DNA of 50,043 nucleotides, taken from NCBI GenBank assembly GCA_964480945.1, contig CAYZRX010000021.1:1-50043 (forward strand). The letters are read 5' to 3'. How positions within the stretch are numbered: position 1 is the first letter of the stretch; each line of letters starts with the position of its first letter. Under the pieces are notes generated by a model that saw only the letters and a program-made list of their open reading frames with translations, ran no database searches and was not told the DNA's origin. The position numbers and the translations under genes were made by a program. This DNA is from VGWB01 sp964480945. GTDB lineage: Bacteria; Bacteroidota; Ignavibacteria; UBA10030. Below, one piece after another: positions 24,570 through 32,996 of this stretch.

Positions 24570-24839
24570 CTATTTGCGGATCTCGAGCTCTTGGATAATT
24601 TTCCGATAACGATTAATGTCCTTCTTCATCAGGTAATCGAGAAGCCTCCGACGCTTTCCGACGAGCTTCAGAAGCCCGAGCCTGCCGTGGTGATCCTTGA
24701 CATGACTGCCGAGATGAGGCGAGAGGCTGTTGATGTGAGCCGTCAGGATCGCGATCTGCACTTCGGGTGTGCCCGAGTCGGCCGCAGTCTTTCCGAACTT
24801 CTTGACAATGTCAGCTTTCTGCTCTTTTGTAATCGGCAT
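24570..24839 (-). CDS. rpsO: 30S ribosomal protein S15
   Basis: The standard 89-residue S15, a primary 16S rRNA binder. 'DSGTPEVQIAILTAHINSL' and 'HHGRLGLLKLVGKRRRLLDYL' are diagnostic. Start ATG 24839 is fixed by AAGGAG five bases upstream; a longer frame from 24854 has no support. Between ribF and pnp in the conserved operon. Confidence 0.97.
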   Translation of the reverse strand: MPITKEQKADIVKKFGKTAADSGTPEVQIAILTAHINSLSPHLGSHVKDHHGRLGLLKLVGKRRRLLDYLMKKDINRYRKIIQELEIRK

Positions 24840-24890
24840 TTCAACTCCTTGCATATGAACGGTTCGACACAGTCAGTAATTAGAAAAGCG

Positions 24891-25850
24891 CTACTTTAAG
24901 GTTCTCTTCGACTCCGAAGAGTATTCCTTCACGAGGCCGAGACTCTCGACCTTGTCTCGGTGCATCTGCTCAACAAGCAGTTCAACCGACTCAAACTTCT
25001 TCTCGTCACGAAGACGCTTCAAGAACTGGATCGTGATCAGCCGGCCGTAAAGATCCCCTTCGAAGTCGAGGATGTTGACCTCGACGATTCGCTGGCCGTC
25101 CGTCGTAAAGGTGGGGCGAACCCCGATGCTCACCATGCCGAACCTCACATCGCCTCGTCCCAGGTCGACACGCGAAAAGTAGATGCCGTCCTTCGGCACC
25201 ATCTTCCCGGCGGACGACAGGTGGATATTCGCTGTCGGGTAGCCGAGCGATTTCCCCCGTCCATCCCCGTGAACGACCGTCCCGCTGATCGGGTACGGCC
25301 TTCCGAGCAGCCGTTCTACCCGCTCGACTCTTCCGTCCAGTAGATGCTGCCGAATCCGACTGCTGCTGACGACTTCCTCTTCGACGTAGACGGGCTTCAT
25401 CGCCACAACGGAAAACTCGAACTCTTTGCCCAGATTCAGCAGTTTCTCGATGCTCCCTTCACGGTCCCGTCCAAAATGGTGATCGTACCCTTCGATCACT
25501 TCGCTCACCCCCGTCCCCTGAATGATATATCGGACGAGGAACTCACGAGAGGTCTGACGCGAGAATTCGTACGTGAATTCCACGACGAAGAACAGATCGA
25601 CACCGAGATTCTCGCAAAGGGCTTGTCGCTCCTCGAGCGTCGTCAAGAGGTCCACTGGCCTTCCACTGAGGACCTCTCTGGGGTGAGGTTCAAACGTCAG
25701 CACGACGCTGCGGCCGTTGCGGGCACGAGCACGCTGCACCACCTCCTCGATGACCTTGCGATGAGCCAGGTGCATACCATCGAACGATCCGACCGTCACC
25801 ACTGAATTCTTCTGGTACTCAACTTCGCTAAGCCGAGATGCCCGTTTCAT
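24891..25850 (-). CDS. ribF: Bifunctional riboflavin kinase/FAD synthetase
   Basis: A 319-residue enzyme making FMN and FAD. The N-terminal nucleotidyltransferase domain shows 'VVTVGSFDGMHLAHRKVIEE' and 'VVLTFEPHPREVLSG', with 'YDHHFGRDREGS' further on; the C-terminal flavokinase domain has 'GTVVHGDGRGKSLGYPTANI' and 'VNILDFEGDLYGRLITIQFLKRLRDE'. Length is normal. Its start lies 23 bp inside the end of truB, with GGAG directly before ATG 25850, so translation is coupled. Confidence 0.96.
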   Translation of the reverse strand: MKRASRLSEVEYQKNSVVTVGSFDGMHLAHRKVIEEVVQRARARNGRSVVLTFEPHPREVLSGRPVDLLTTLEERQALCENLGVDLFFVVEFTYEFSRQTSREFLVRYIIQGTGVSEVIEGYDHHFGRDREGSIEKLLNLGKEFEFSVVAMKPVYVEEEVVSSSRIRQHLLDGRVERVERLLGRPYPISGTVVHGDGRGKSLGYPTANIHLSSAGKMVPKDGIYFSRVDLGRGDVRFGMVSIGVRPTFTTDGQRIVEVNILDFEGDLYGRLITIQFLKRLRDEKKFESVELLVEQMHRDKVESLGLVKEYSSESKRTLK

Positions 25851-26559
25851 AGCTCCTTTGCTCCGATAGCACCTCAGCGCTCAATGCCGCCAGATCGTCA
25901 ATGGAAAAAGCGTCTTCAACACGATAGGGGCCGATGCGCGTCCGGCGCAGACTCCTCAGGGTCGCGCCGCACCCGAGAGCATTGCCGATGTCATCAACCA
26001 GGCTGCGAACGTAGGTGCCTTTCGAGCACACCACGCGAAACTCAACCAGAGGACCTGCAAAGGAAGCGATTTCGAACTCCCCAATCTCGATCTCCTTGGG
26101 CTCCCGTTCGACAATCTGGCCTTTCCGGGCATACTTGTATAACGGTTTCCCCTGATGTTTTGCGGCGGAATACATCGGGGGTCGCTGCAGCTGCCTCCCG
26201 ACGAACGATTCTGCTATCGAACGGAGCGAGTCGAGGGTTACTGCGGAATAGTCACGGCGCTCGATAATCGCCGTCTCCGAATCATGGCTGGCTGTCCGCA
26301 CGCCCAGCTCGAACGTTCCGACATATTCTTTGTCGAGATCGGTATATTGATGCATCGTCTTCGTCTTTTTTCCCGTGCAAACAATCAGCAGCCCCGTTGC
26401 CCTGGGGTCGAGGGTGCCCGCGTGTCCTGCTTTTGCAGCGTGAAAGAGAGCTCGGATCCGGCGAACCACGCGAAACGATGTCCAGTCAAGGGGCTTGTCG
26501 ATCAGCAGCATCACCCCCGTCCCGCTGAAGTCCCAAGTTGCCGTGCGATCTGCGAACAT
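25828..26559 (-). CDS. truB: tRNA pseudouridine(55) synthase
   Basis: A 243-residue synthase converting U55 of tRNAs to pseudouridine. 'LLIDKPLDWTSFRVVRRIRAL' and 'AGHAGTLDPRATGLLIVCTG' with the catalytic Asp in TLDP are clear, as are 'YVGTFELGVRTASHD', 'PPMYSAAKHQGKPLYKYAR' and 'VVCSKGTYVRSLVDDIG'. ATG 26559 gives a 16-residue lead before the first family block; ATG 26511 is a possible shorter start. Between rbfA and ribF. Confidence 0.96.
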   Translation of the reverse strand: MFADRTATWDFSGTGVMLLIDKPLDWTSFRVVRRIRALFHAAKAGHAGTLDPRATGLLIVCTGKKTKTMHQYTDLDKEYVGTFELGVRTASHDSETAIIERRDYSAVTLDSLRSIAESFVGRQLQRPPMYSAAKHQGKPLYKYARKGQIVEREPKEIEIGEFEIASFAGPLVEFRVVCSKGTYVRSLVDDIGNALGCGATLRSLRRTRIGPYRVEDAFSIDDLAALSAEVLSEQRSYETGISA

Positions 26560-26568
26560 TGCGGTTCC

Positions 26569-26928
26569 CTACTCATCTTGTTTCGGTGAGTCCTTGTGGA
26601 TCTTATGCAAGAGGCTCTCGATCCGCATTGCATTGTCGAGCGATTCGTCCAGATAGAAGACGAGAGAGGGGGTGAACTTGAGACGGAGGTTGTGTCCGAG
26701 CTCAGACCGAACGAAGTTCTTCTCGACTTCCAGCAGTGCAAGCGTTTTCTTTTTACGCTCCGCATCGCCGAAAATGCTGACATACACTTTTGCCATCTTC
26801 AGGTCGGGAGTCATACGGACCTCCGTGACAGTCATCAGGCCGTACTCCTCCATGCGGAAATTCGCCTGAAAGATTTCGCTGATAAGCTCTTTAACGAGTG
26901 AGGAGACTTTCTCCGTTCTGATGGACAT
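26569..26928 (-). CDS. rbfA: Ribosome-binding factor A
   Basis: A 119-residue KH-fold 30S maturation factor. 'RTEKVSSLVKELISEIFQ', 'LMTVTEVRMTPDLKMAKVYVSIFG', 'SELGHNLRLKFTPSLVFYLDES' and 'RIESLLHKI' follow the family from end to end. ATG 26928 is the standard start (MSIRTEK); the frame upstream overlaps infB and lacks similarity. Confidence 0.95.
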   Translation of the reverse strand: MSIRTEKVSSLVKELISEIFQANFRMEEYGLMTVTEVRMTPDLKMAKVYVSIFGDAERKKKTLALLEVEKNFVRSELGHNLRLKFTPSLVFYLDESLDNAMRIESLLHKIHKDSPKQDE

Positions 26929-26942
26929 GAAATTCCATTCTG

Positions 26943-29576
26943 CTACGACAATTTCCGCTTCGTCTCGACGAGCGTGTAGGCCTCGAGGGTGTCTCCCACC
27001 TTGACGTCGTTGTACCCCTCCAGACCGATTCCGCACTCGAAGCCCGGCTCGACCTCCCGAACGTCCTCTTTGAACCGTTTGAGGGACGCAATGGTTCCAT
27101 TGAACACCACCAGACCATCGCGGACCAATCGCACCTTGTTGCTCCGGGTGATCTTGCCATCCTGAACGTAGCAGCCCGCGATCGTTCCCACTTTTGAAAT
27201 CTTGAAAATGTCCCGGACTTCGATGGTCGCGAGCACCTGCTCGGTGATCGAAGGAGCAAGCATTCCCTCGAGGGCGCTCTTCACTTCATTGATGGCATCG
27301 TAGATGATGTTATAGAGGCGGATGTCGACTTCCTCCGCCTCCGCGAGGCGGCGAGCGTTCAGGTTCGGCCGCACGTGGAAACCGATGATGACCGCTTGAG
27401 ATGCAGCGGCCAAGAGGACGTCCGACTCAGAGATCCCGCCAACGCCCTTGTGGATCACGACGACCTTGACCTCTTCGGTGGACAGTTTCATGAGAGAATC
27501 GGAGAGCGCCTCGACCGATCCATCGACATCGCCTTTGACGATGATCCGAAGGTCCTTGACCTGACCTTCCTTAATCTGCTTCGAGATGTCGTCGAGCGTG
27601 ATCATCCGGCGCTGTCGGATGTCCTGTTCCCGCTTCAGCTGTTGGCGCGTTGTGCTGATTTCGCGTGCTTCCCGCTCACTCGCGAGAACGACGAGTTCGT
27701 CACCGGCCTGCGGTATGCCGTCGAAGCCGATGAGCTGAACCGGCTGAGACGGATGGGCAACTTCGACGCGGCGCTCCCGCTCATCGAACATCGCGCGGAT
27801 TCGCCCGCTCCAGATGCCGCAGATGAAGGAATCGCCGATCCGGAGCGAGCCTTTCTGGACAAGGACGGTTGCCACAATGCCCTTCCCTTTGTCGAGCTCT
27901 GCTTCGATGACCACCGCGCGTGCCAGGCGGTCAGGATTCGCCTTCAGGTCAAGGACCTCAGCCTCAAGGAGGATCTTCTCCATGAGCTGCTCCACGTTCT
28001 TCCCGGTCTTCGCGGAGAGCTCCACCGACTGATACCTACCTCCCCATTCCTCCACCAGCACTCCTTTTTCCGAGAGCTGCTGACGGATCCGATCCGGATT
28101 CGCCTCCGGCTTGTCGATCTTGTTGACAGCAAGGACGATCGGAACGCCCGCGGCTTGGGCGTGACTGATCGCTTCGATGGTTTGCGGCATGACGTTGTCG
28201 TCGGCTGCGACGACCAGCACGACGATATCCGTGACCTGAGCGCCCCGAGCACGCATGGCCGTGAACGCCTCGTGGCCCGGAGTATCGAGGAACGTGATCT
28301 GTTTTCCGTCAGGCAACGTTACTTCGTACGCGCCGATATGTTGCGTGATTCCGCCGGCTTCGCCAGCCACGACGTTGGACCGACGCACGTAATCGAGGAG
28401 CGAAGTTTTCCCATGGTCCACGTGGCCCATAATAGTCACCACGGGCGCTCTGTGCCTCAGGGTGGTCGGATCATCCTCGAGGTCAGCGAGGACATCGGCG
28501 GTGAATTCCGATTCAAAATCAAGCTGGAACCCGAACTCATCGGCGACGAGCGTTATCGTGTCTTTATCCAGTCTCTGATTGATCGAAACCATGATGCCCA
28601 AGCTCATGCACTTCTGAATCACCTCCGCAACGGAGGCACGCATCAGATTCGCAAGCTCTCCGACCGTCACGAATTCCGTCACCCGGATGCGGGTCTTCTC
28701 TTTCTCCCGTTCCTCTTGAATCCGCTGCTCTTCTTCCTCCCGCTCCCGCCTTCGTTTTTTTCGAATGGCAGCCCGCGCGCCGAGCGTGTCCTCGGTCATC
28801 TCCGCGAGCGTCTCACGGATCGCTTTTTCGACCTCTTGCTCATCAACTTCCGCATGCCGCACTTTCTTTCGCTTGCGAGCTTTCAGCTCGACCTCATCCT
28901 CGACAGCGGGCGTGCGCCCGACCGCCTTCTTCCCCTCCTCGCGAACCTTTTTCTTCTTCTTTTTCTTTTTCTTCTTGTCCTCTTCCGATTCCTCCGCTGC
29001 CGGTGCCGCTGTCCGCGGCGTTATGGCAATCTTGCCCTTGATCGTAAGTCCGATGCGCGGGTGCGCAATCGCTTTTTCGAGCGGCGTTAGAGGTTTTGCG
29101 GGTCCAGCAAGTTTTTGTTTCGCGACGACAGGTTCTAAGGGGGGAGCTTCTTCATGCGATTCAGCGGCCGGCGCGAGCTGCTGGACCTCAGCCTCCGAAA
29201 CAGCTTCTTCTTCGGGGGTCGGGCTTGGCATTTCAGCTTCAGCTGCCACCTTCTCGACAGGCGGCACCTCGGCCGGAGGCGTGGGGGCGGGCGCAGGGAG
29301 TTCTTCGACGGCCTCCTTCTTCTCAGGCTTCTCGGGCACCTCCTTCTTGCGTGAGGTCCGAAACTCCTGCAGCTTGCGCTGGTGACGCTCCGCGACGTCC
29401 TTCTCCTTCTTGAAGTGCGCCAAGACCGCGGACAACATTTCGCCCGTGACAGACGACATGTGGCTCTTCACCTCAAAGCCCTTCTTGCGGAGAAACTCGA
29501 GGAGGGTCTCACTCGAAAGATTGAGCTCTGTCGCTAGCTTGTAAATCTTTACTTTCTTGGCTGCACTTTCTGGCAT
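26943..29576 (-). CDS. infB: Translation initiation factor IF-2
   Basis: An 877-residue GTPase that brings initiator tRNA to the ribosome. The N-terminal domain starts with 'VKIYKLATELNLSSETLLEFLRKKGF'. A long Ala/Pro/Glu-rich linker follows and includes a run of ten lysines near residues 200-209. The G domain has GHVDHGKTSLLDYVR (about 384-398), 'FLDTPGHEAFTAMR' and 'VNKIDKPEANP'. The C-terminal domains end in 'GFECGIGLEGYNDVKVGDTLEAY'. The linker is longer than in many species and highly charged. Sits between nusA and rbfA. Confidence 0.97.
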   Translation of the reverse strand: MPESAAKKVKIYKLATELNLSSETLLEFLRKKGFEVKSHMSSVTGEMLSAVLAHFKKEKDVAERHQRKLQEFRTSRKKEVPEKPEKKEAVEELPAPAPTPPAEVPPVEKVAAEAEMPSPTPEEEAVSEAEVQQLAPAAESHEEAPPLEPVVAKQKLAGPAKPLTPLEKAIAHPRIGLTIKGKIAITPRTAAPAAEESEEDKKKKKKKKKKVREEGKKAVGRTPAVEDEVELKARKRKKVRHAEVDEQEVEKAIRETLAEMTEDTLGARAAIRKKRRREREEEEQRIQEEREKEKTRIRVTEFVTVGELANLMRASVAEVIQKCMSLGIMVSINQRLDKDTITLVADEFGFQLDFESEFTADVLADLEDDPTTLRHRAPVVTIMGHVDHGKTSLLDYVRRSNVVAGEAGGITQHIGAYEVTLPDGKQITFLDTPGHEAFTAMRARGAQVTDIVVLVVAADDNVMPQTIEAISHAQAAGVPIVLAVNKIDKPEANPDRIRQQLSEKGVLVEEWGGRYQSVELSAKTGKNVEQLMEKILLEAEVLDLKANPDRLARAVVIEAELDKGKGIVATVLVQKGSLRIGDSFICGIWSGRIRAMFDERERRVEVAHPSQPVQLIGFDGIPQAGDELVVLASEREAREISTTRQQLKREQDIRQRRMITLDDISKQIKEGQVKDLRIIVKGDVDGSVEALSDSLMKLSTEEVKVVVIHKGVGGISESDVLLAAASQAVIIGFHVRPNLNARRLAEAEEVDIRLYNIIYDAINEVKSALEGMLAPSITEQVLATIEVRDIFKISKVGTIAGCYVQDGKITRSNKVRLVRDGLVVFNGTIASLKRFKEDVREVEPGFECGIGLEGYNDVKVGDTLEAYTLVETKRKLS

Positions 29577-29619
29577 TCCGTCCTTAACGAGTTTTGATCA
29601 GCGATGGTTGATCAACGAC

Positions 29620-31038
29620 CTACTGCGCTTGGTCATCCTTGTTTTCCGGCACCTCGGTAGATTCGCTTGCACCCGATCCATCACTCTGCGTGTTCGCTTC
29701 GCCGGCCGATGCTTCGGCGGGCGCCTCTGGTGAGGGTGCCGCGGTGGGAGCAGCAGAGCTCGCAGGGGCCTCCGTGCTCTCTTCCGCTTCTTCGATCTCC
29801 GCTTCTTCCAAGCCTTTCCTCAAGAGTTGTATGATTTCCACGATCTTCTCCCGCTCGATGCCGAGAGCTCCGACAAGCTCCTCCGGCGATGCGTCTATCA
29901 CATCGCGCACCGACTCGTATCCCTCGTCGAAGAACTTGTGGAACATGACATCTCCAAGTTCCTCACGGAACTCGGAGAGATCCATATCATACTCCTCTTC
30001 CTCCCCACCTTCCTTGATCAACTGAATGTCGAACCCTGTGAGCTTCGAAGCGAGCCGGACGTTCTGACCGTTCTTTCCGATAGCGAGCGAGACCTGGTCT
30101 GCTGCGACGGTGACGTTGGCCTTCTTCGCCTCCTTGTCGAGCTGGATCTCCTTCAGCTTCGCCGGCGAGAGCGAGCGGGTAATGAAGGTCGACGGGTCAT
30201 CGGTCCAGTTAATTACGTCGATGTTCTCGTTGTTGAGCTCACGGACGATGGCATGGATTCTCACGCCTTTCATTCCGACGCACGCGCCGACGGCATCAAT
30301 GCGATCATCGTGTGAGAGGACTGAAACCTTCGCCCGGTCTCCGGGCTCGCGGGCAATCGCCTTGATCTCGATGATCCCGTCGTAGATCTCCGGGATCTCA
30401 ATCTCGAAGAGCCTCATCAGGAATTGAGGGTCTGTTCTCGAGATGATGACCAAAGGGTTGCCGGCACCTTTCCGCACTTCCTTGACAACCGCGCGAATCG
30501 TGTCGCCCTTCTTGTACCGTTCCTTATAGATTTGTTCGCTGCGAGGAAGGATCAACTCGTTCTTATTGTGAATCACGAGGATTTCTCCCTTCCCCTTGCG
30601 AATCTGATAGATCTCGCCCACGACAATCTCTCCGAGGGAGTTGCTATACTCGTTGTAGATGGCCTCGCGCTCTATCTCCTTGATCCGTTGATTGAGATTC
30701 TGCTTTGCGCTGACGACGAGCCTGCGGCCAAAACTCGAGAGCGGGACAATTTCGACAAAGTCCTCCCCGACCTCGATCTCTTCTCCCGAACGCTTGCGGG
30801 CTTCCTTGGCGTCGACCTGGGTCATCGGATCCGTGACAGTCTCCACAACCTCCCGCTCAAGATAAATTTCGATGTCTCCTTTGTCCATGTTTGCCACAAC
30901 ATCGAATTTCGCCGTCGGGCCGTATTTTTTCCGGACCATCATGCCGAAGATGTCCTCAACAATCCCGACGAGGATATCCTTGTCGATCCCTTTCTCTCGA
31001 ACCATCTGTGCAAATGATTCGACAATCTCGTGATTCAT
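29620..31038 (-). CDS. nusA: Transcription termination/antitermination factor NusA
   Basis: A 472-residue RNA polymerase-binding factor that modulates pausing, termination and antitermination. N-terminal domain 'EIVESFAQMVREKGIDKDILVGIVEDI', an S1 domain ('GEIYQIRKGKGEILVI'), two KH domains ('VGACVGMKGVRIHAIVREL' and 'VSLAIGKNGQNVRLASKLTG'), then a helix-hairpin-helix-like region and an acidic Ala/Pro-rich tail. GGAGG eight bases before ATG 31038 fixes the start; a TTG 12 nt upstream lies over this SD and is rejected. Second gene after rimP; see the leader hairpin at 31543-31575. Confidence 0.97.
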   Translation of the reverse strand: MNHEIVESFAQMVREKGIDKDILVGIVEDIFGMMVRKKYGPTAKFDVVANMDKGDIEIYLEREVVETVTDPMTQVDAKEARKRSGEEIEVGEDFVEIVPLSSFGRRLVVSAKQNLNQRIKEIEREAIYNEYSNSLGEIVVGEIYQIRKGKGEILVIHNKNELILPRSEQIYKERYKKGDTIRAVVKEVRKGAGNPLVIISRTDPQFLMRLFEIEIPEIYDGIIEIKAIAREPGDRAKVSVLSHDDRIDAVGACVGMKGVRIHAIVRELNNENIDVINWTDDPSTFITRSLSPAKLKEIQLDKEAKKANVTVAADQVSLAIGKNGQNVRLASKLTGFDIQLIKEGGEEEEYDMDLSEFREELGDVMFHKFFDEGYESVRDVIDASPEELVGALGIEREKIVEIIQLLRKGLEEAEIEEAEESTEAPASSAAPTAAPSPEAPAEASAGEANTQSDGSGASESTEVPENKDDQAQ

Positions 31039-31074
31039 TTCATCCTCCAAACAATGCGCTTTTGCCCGAGACGC

Positions 31075-31536
31075 TCACCACGGCAGCTCCTCCTTCGCCT
31101 CAATGATCTGCTCGAACTCCAGCGTGATCGACTCACCTGAGGGCGTCGAAAACGTGAGCTTGCTCTCCTCGACTGACTGCAACGTTCCGGATGCCGTACT
31201 CGATCCCTCCGGCCCCTGAAACGTCACCTTGAACTTGCGGCCAATGTTCTTGTGAAATTGGCGCAGCAGCCGGAGCGGTCTGTCCGCACCCGGCGAGGAG
31301 ACTTCGAGGGTGTAAGGGCCTTGCAGAGATCCGTCCTGTGCTATCGCCCGACCGAGATCGCGATTGATTTCCGCACACTCGTCGATCGTGATTCCCCGGT
31401 CCGTATCCAGAAAGGCCTGCAGGATCTTTGTCCCTCGTTCAGGCCGCACAGCGACATCAATCAGGAACGCATCGTGACGTTCAAGAATGGGTGTCAGTAG
31501 TTCTTGCAGTTTTCGCTTGATTTCCGATATCGTCAT
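31075..31536 (-). CDS. rimP: Ribosome maturation factor RimP
   Basis: A 153-residue 30S assembly factor and first gene of the operon rimP-nusA-infB-rbfA-truB-ribF-rpsO-pnp. 'ILERHDAFLIDVAVRPERG', 'LQAFLDTDRGITIDECAEINRDL' and 'YTLEVSSPGADRPLRLLRQFHKNIGRK' are diagnostic. ATG 31536 has no Shine-Dalgarno sequence because the T-run of a terminator hairpin ends 6 nt before it. That makes its translation signal and leader unusual. Confidence 0.94.
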   Translation of the reverse strand: MTISEIKRKLQELLTPILERHDAFLIDVAVRPERGTKILQAFLDTDRGITIDECAEINRDLGRAIAQDGSLQGPYTLEVSSPGADRPLRLLRQFHKNIGRKFKVTFQGPEGSSTASGTLQSVEESKLTFSTPSGESITLEFEQIIEAKEELPW

Positions 31537-31542
31537 AGCGTT

Positions 31543-31575
31543 AAAAAAAAATAGCCCGAATCAGGCGGGCTATTT
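31543..31575 (-). terminator. Strong intrinsic terminator/attenuator 5' of rimP
   Basis: Minus strand: AAATAGCCCG (31575-31566) pairs perfectly with CGGGCTATTT (31558-31549) around a 7-nt loop, running into nine T residues. It can end the upstream LOG-protein operon. However, the putative rimP promoter (31591-31621) lies upstream of it, so it should also act inside the rimP-nusA leader. Confidence 0.85.
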
Positions 31576-31590
31576 CTACAACGTGGTAGT

Positions 31591-31621
31591 CAAATATACA
31601 CAATCCCCGACCTAGACGCAA
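31591..31621 (-). promoter_or_regulatory. Putative promoter of the rimP-nusA operon
   Basis: Minus strand: TTG (31621-31619), exactly 20 nt, TATATTTG (31598-31591), a full match to the consensus. The start site would be near 31584, about 10 nt before the hairpin. Confidence 0.65.
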
Positions 31622-31632
31622 GGGGAAATTCA

Positions 31633-32349
31633 CTAGAAATTTGTGACCATTTCGTGGACCTTGTAAAACTGATCGACGATTTCGGCCGCCCTCCTTGGAT
31701 CGTCCACAACCCCGAAAAGACCCAAGTCCTGAGGAGAAATGTTCCCTGCCGGCACAACCACATCCTTCAGCCATGCGATCAGGCCGCTCCAGTACTCGGA
31801 GCCAATCAGAATTACAGGGAATGCTTTCGTTTTCTGTGTTTGGATGAGTGTGACGGCTTCGAAGAATTCATCGAGCGTCCCGAAACCGCCCGGCAAGACG
31901 ATGAAGCCGTGAGCGTACTTCACAAACATGACCTTGCGGACGAAGAAATGGCGGAACGTCGTCAGGCGATGCTGGTCCACATACGGATTTGCCTCCTGCT
32001 CGAAGGGAAGCTCAATGTTCACGCCGACCGAAGCGCCCCCCGCCTCCTGGGCTCCACGATTTCCCGCTTCCATGATTCCAGGACCTGCGCCCGTCAAGAT
32101 GTTGAAGCCGCGATTGACGAGCTCGATCGCCACCTGGCGACCGATCTCATAGTACTTCTCCCCCGGTTTCGTGCGGGCCGAGCCGAAAATCGTAACGAGG
32201 TTGTCTTCTCTCGACAGCATCGTGAATCCGTCCACGAATTCCGCCATCACGCGAAAAATCCGCCACACATCGGCCTGCGCACTGACCAGGTTGCGCAGCT
32301 CGATGTCCTGCCGTAGATCGTGCAAGGATGGCTTTCCAGAGTCGTCCAT
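31633..32349 (-). CDS. LOG-family (TIGR00730) protein
   Basis: A 238-residue Rossmann-fold protein of the lysine-decarboxylase-like/LOG family. The family signature PGGFGTLDEF follows 'FVKYAHGFIVL', and 'TIFGSARTKPGEKYYEIGRQVA' with 'GAGPGIMEAGNRGAQEAGG' form the nucleotide pocket. Known members are cytokinin-activating or nucleotide 5'-monophosphate nucleosidases; the substrate here is open. ATG 32349 with a purine-rich GGGG eight bases upstream is chosen; the frame upstream overlaps trpG. Last gene of a long minus-strand series. Confidence 0.88.
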   Translation of the reverse strand: MDDSGKPSLHDLRQDIELRNLVSAQADVWRIFRVMAEFVDGFTMLSREDNLVTIFGSARTKPGEKYYEIGRQVAIELVNRGFNILTGAGPGIMEAGNRGAQEAGGASVGVNIELPFEQEANPYVDQHRLTTFRHFFVRKVMFVKYAHGFIVLPGGFGTLDEFFEAVTLIQTQKTKAFPVILIGSEYWSGLIAWLKDVVVPAGNISPQDLGLFGVVDDPRRAAEIVDQFYKVHEMVTNF

Positions 32350-32393
32350 TTGTTTGTCCCCTGTGTGGTGAAAAGTTGTCCCCATGGAAATGA

Positions 32394-32960
32394 TCACCGA
32401 GCTGAAAGGAAATTGCTGAGAATTTGTTTCCCGTGCGGCGTCGCAATTGACTCAGGATGGAACTGGACGCCGAAGGTCGGATACTCTCGGTGCCGTATCC
32501 CCATGATCGTCCCGTCGGAGGTCCATGCGGTCACGCTGAAACAAGGCGGGAGCGCTTCTCGCTCGACGATGAGTGAATGATAGCGAGCCGCGAGGAAGGG
32601 TGATGGCACGCGGGCGAAGAGCGTGTCGTCACTATGAAAGATCTCGGATGTTTTTCCGTGGAAGATCTCCTTCGCCTTGACGACGTTGCCGCCGAGGGCT
32701 TCGCCGATCGCCTGATGGCCCAAGCAGACACCAAGGATTGGAATGTGCTGGTAAAATTGGCGGACTACCTGGATGGAGACACCGGCCTGTTTCGGAGTGC
32801 AAGGTCCCGGCGAGATCACTATCCGCTCAGGCTTCAGTTGCCGTACGTCGTCAGTTGTGATCGTATCGTTGCGCGCCACCGTCTGTTCGACTCCGAGCTC
32901 GCCGAGGTACTGGACAAGATTGTAGGTGAACGAGTCGTAATTGTCGATGATAAGGACCAT
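32394..32960 (-). CDS. trpG: Anthranilate synthase component II (glutamine amidotransferase)
   Basis: A 188-residue class I amidotransferase giving ammonia to TrpE. 'VLIIDNYDSFTYNLVQYLGEL', 'PERIVISPGPCTPKQAG', 'PILGVCLGHQAIGEALGG' (nucleophilic Cys) and 'FGVQFHPESIATPHG' (His and Glu) complete the triad. It could also serve para-aminobenzoate synthase (PabA), as the family is shared; the neighbouring TrpE makes anthranilate more likely. RBS GGAG before ATG 32960. Confidence 0.93.
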   Translation of the reverse strand: MVLIIDNYDSFTYNLVQYLGELGVEQTVARNDTITTDDVRQLKPERIVISPGPCTPKQAGVSIQVVRQFYQHIPILGVCLGHQAIGEALGGNVVKAKEIFHGKTSEIFHSDDTLFARVPSPFLAARYHSLIVEREALPPCFSVTAWTSDGTIMGIRHREYPTFGVQFHPESIATPHGKQILSNFLSAR

Positions 32961-32996
32961 ATCGCTCCAGCAGGTTCCCTTCTCGGGGGCGCGTTT

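Noticed and set aside
27375..29090. A 571-codon plus-strand open frame
   Set aside because: It lies wholly antisense to infB, has a charged low-complexity translation and no recognisable domain; it is a by-product of infB codon use.
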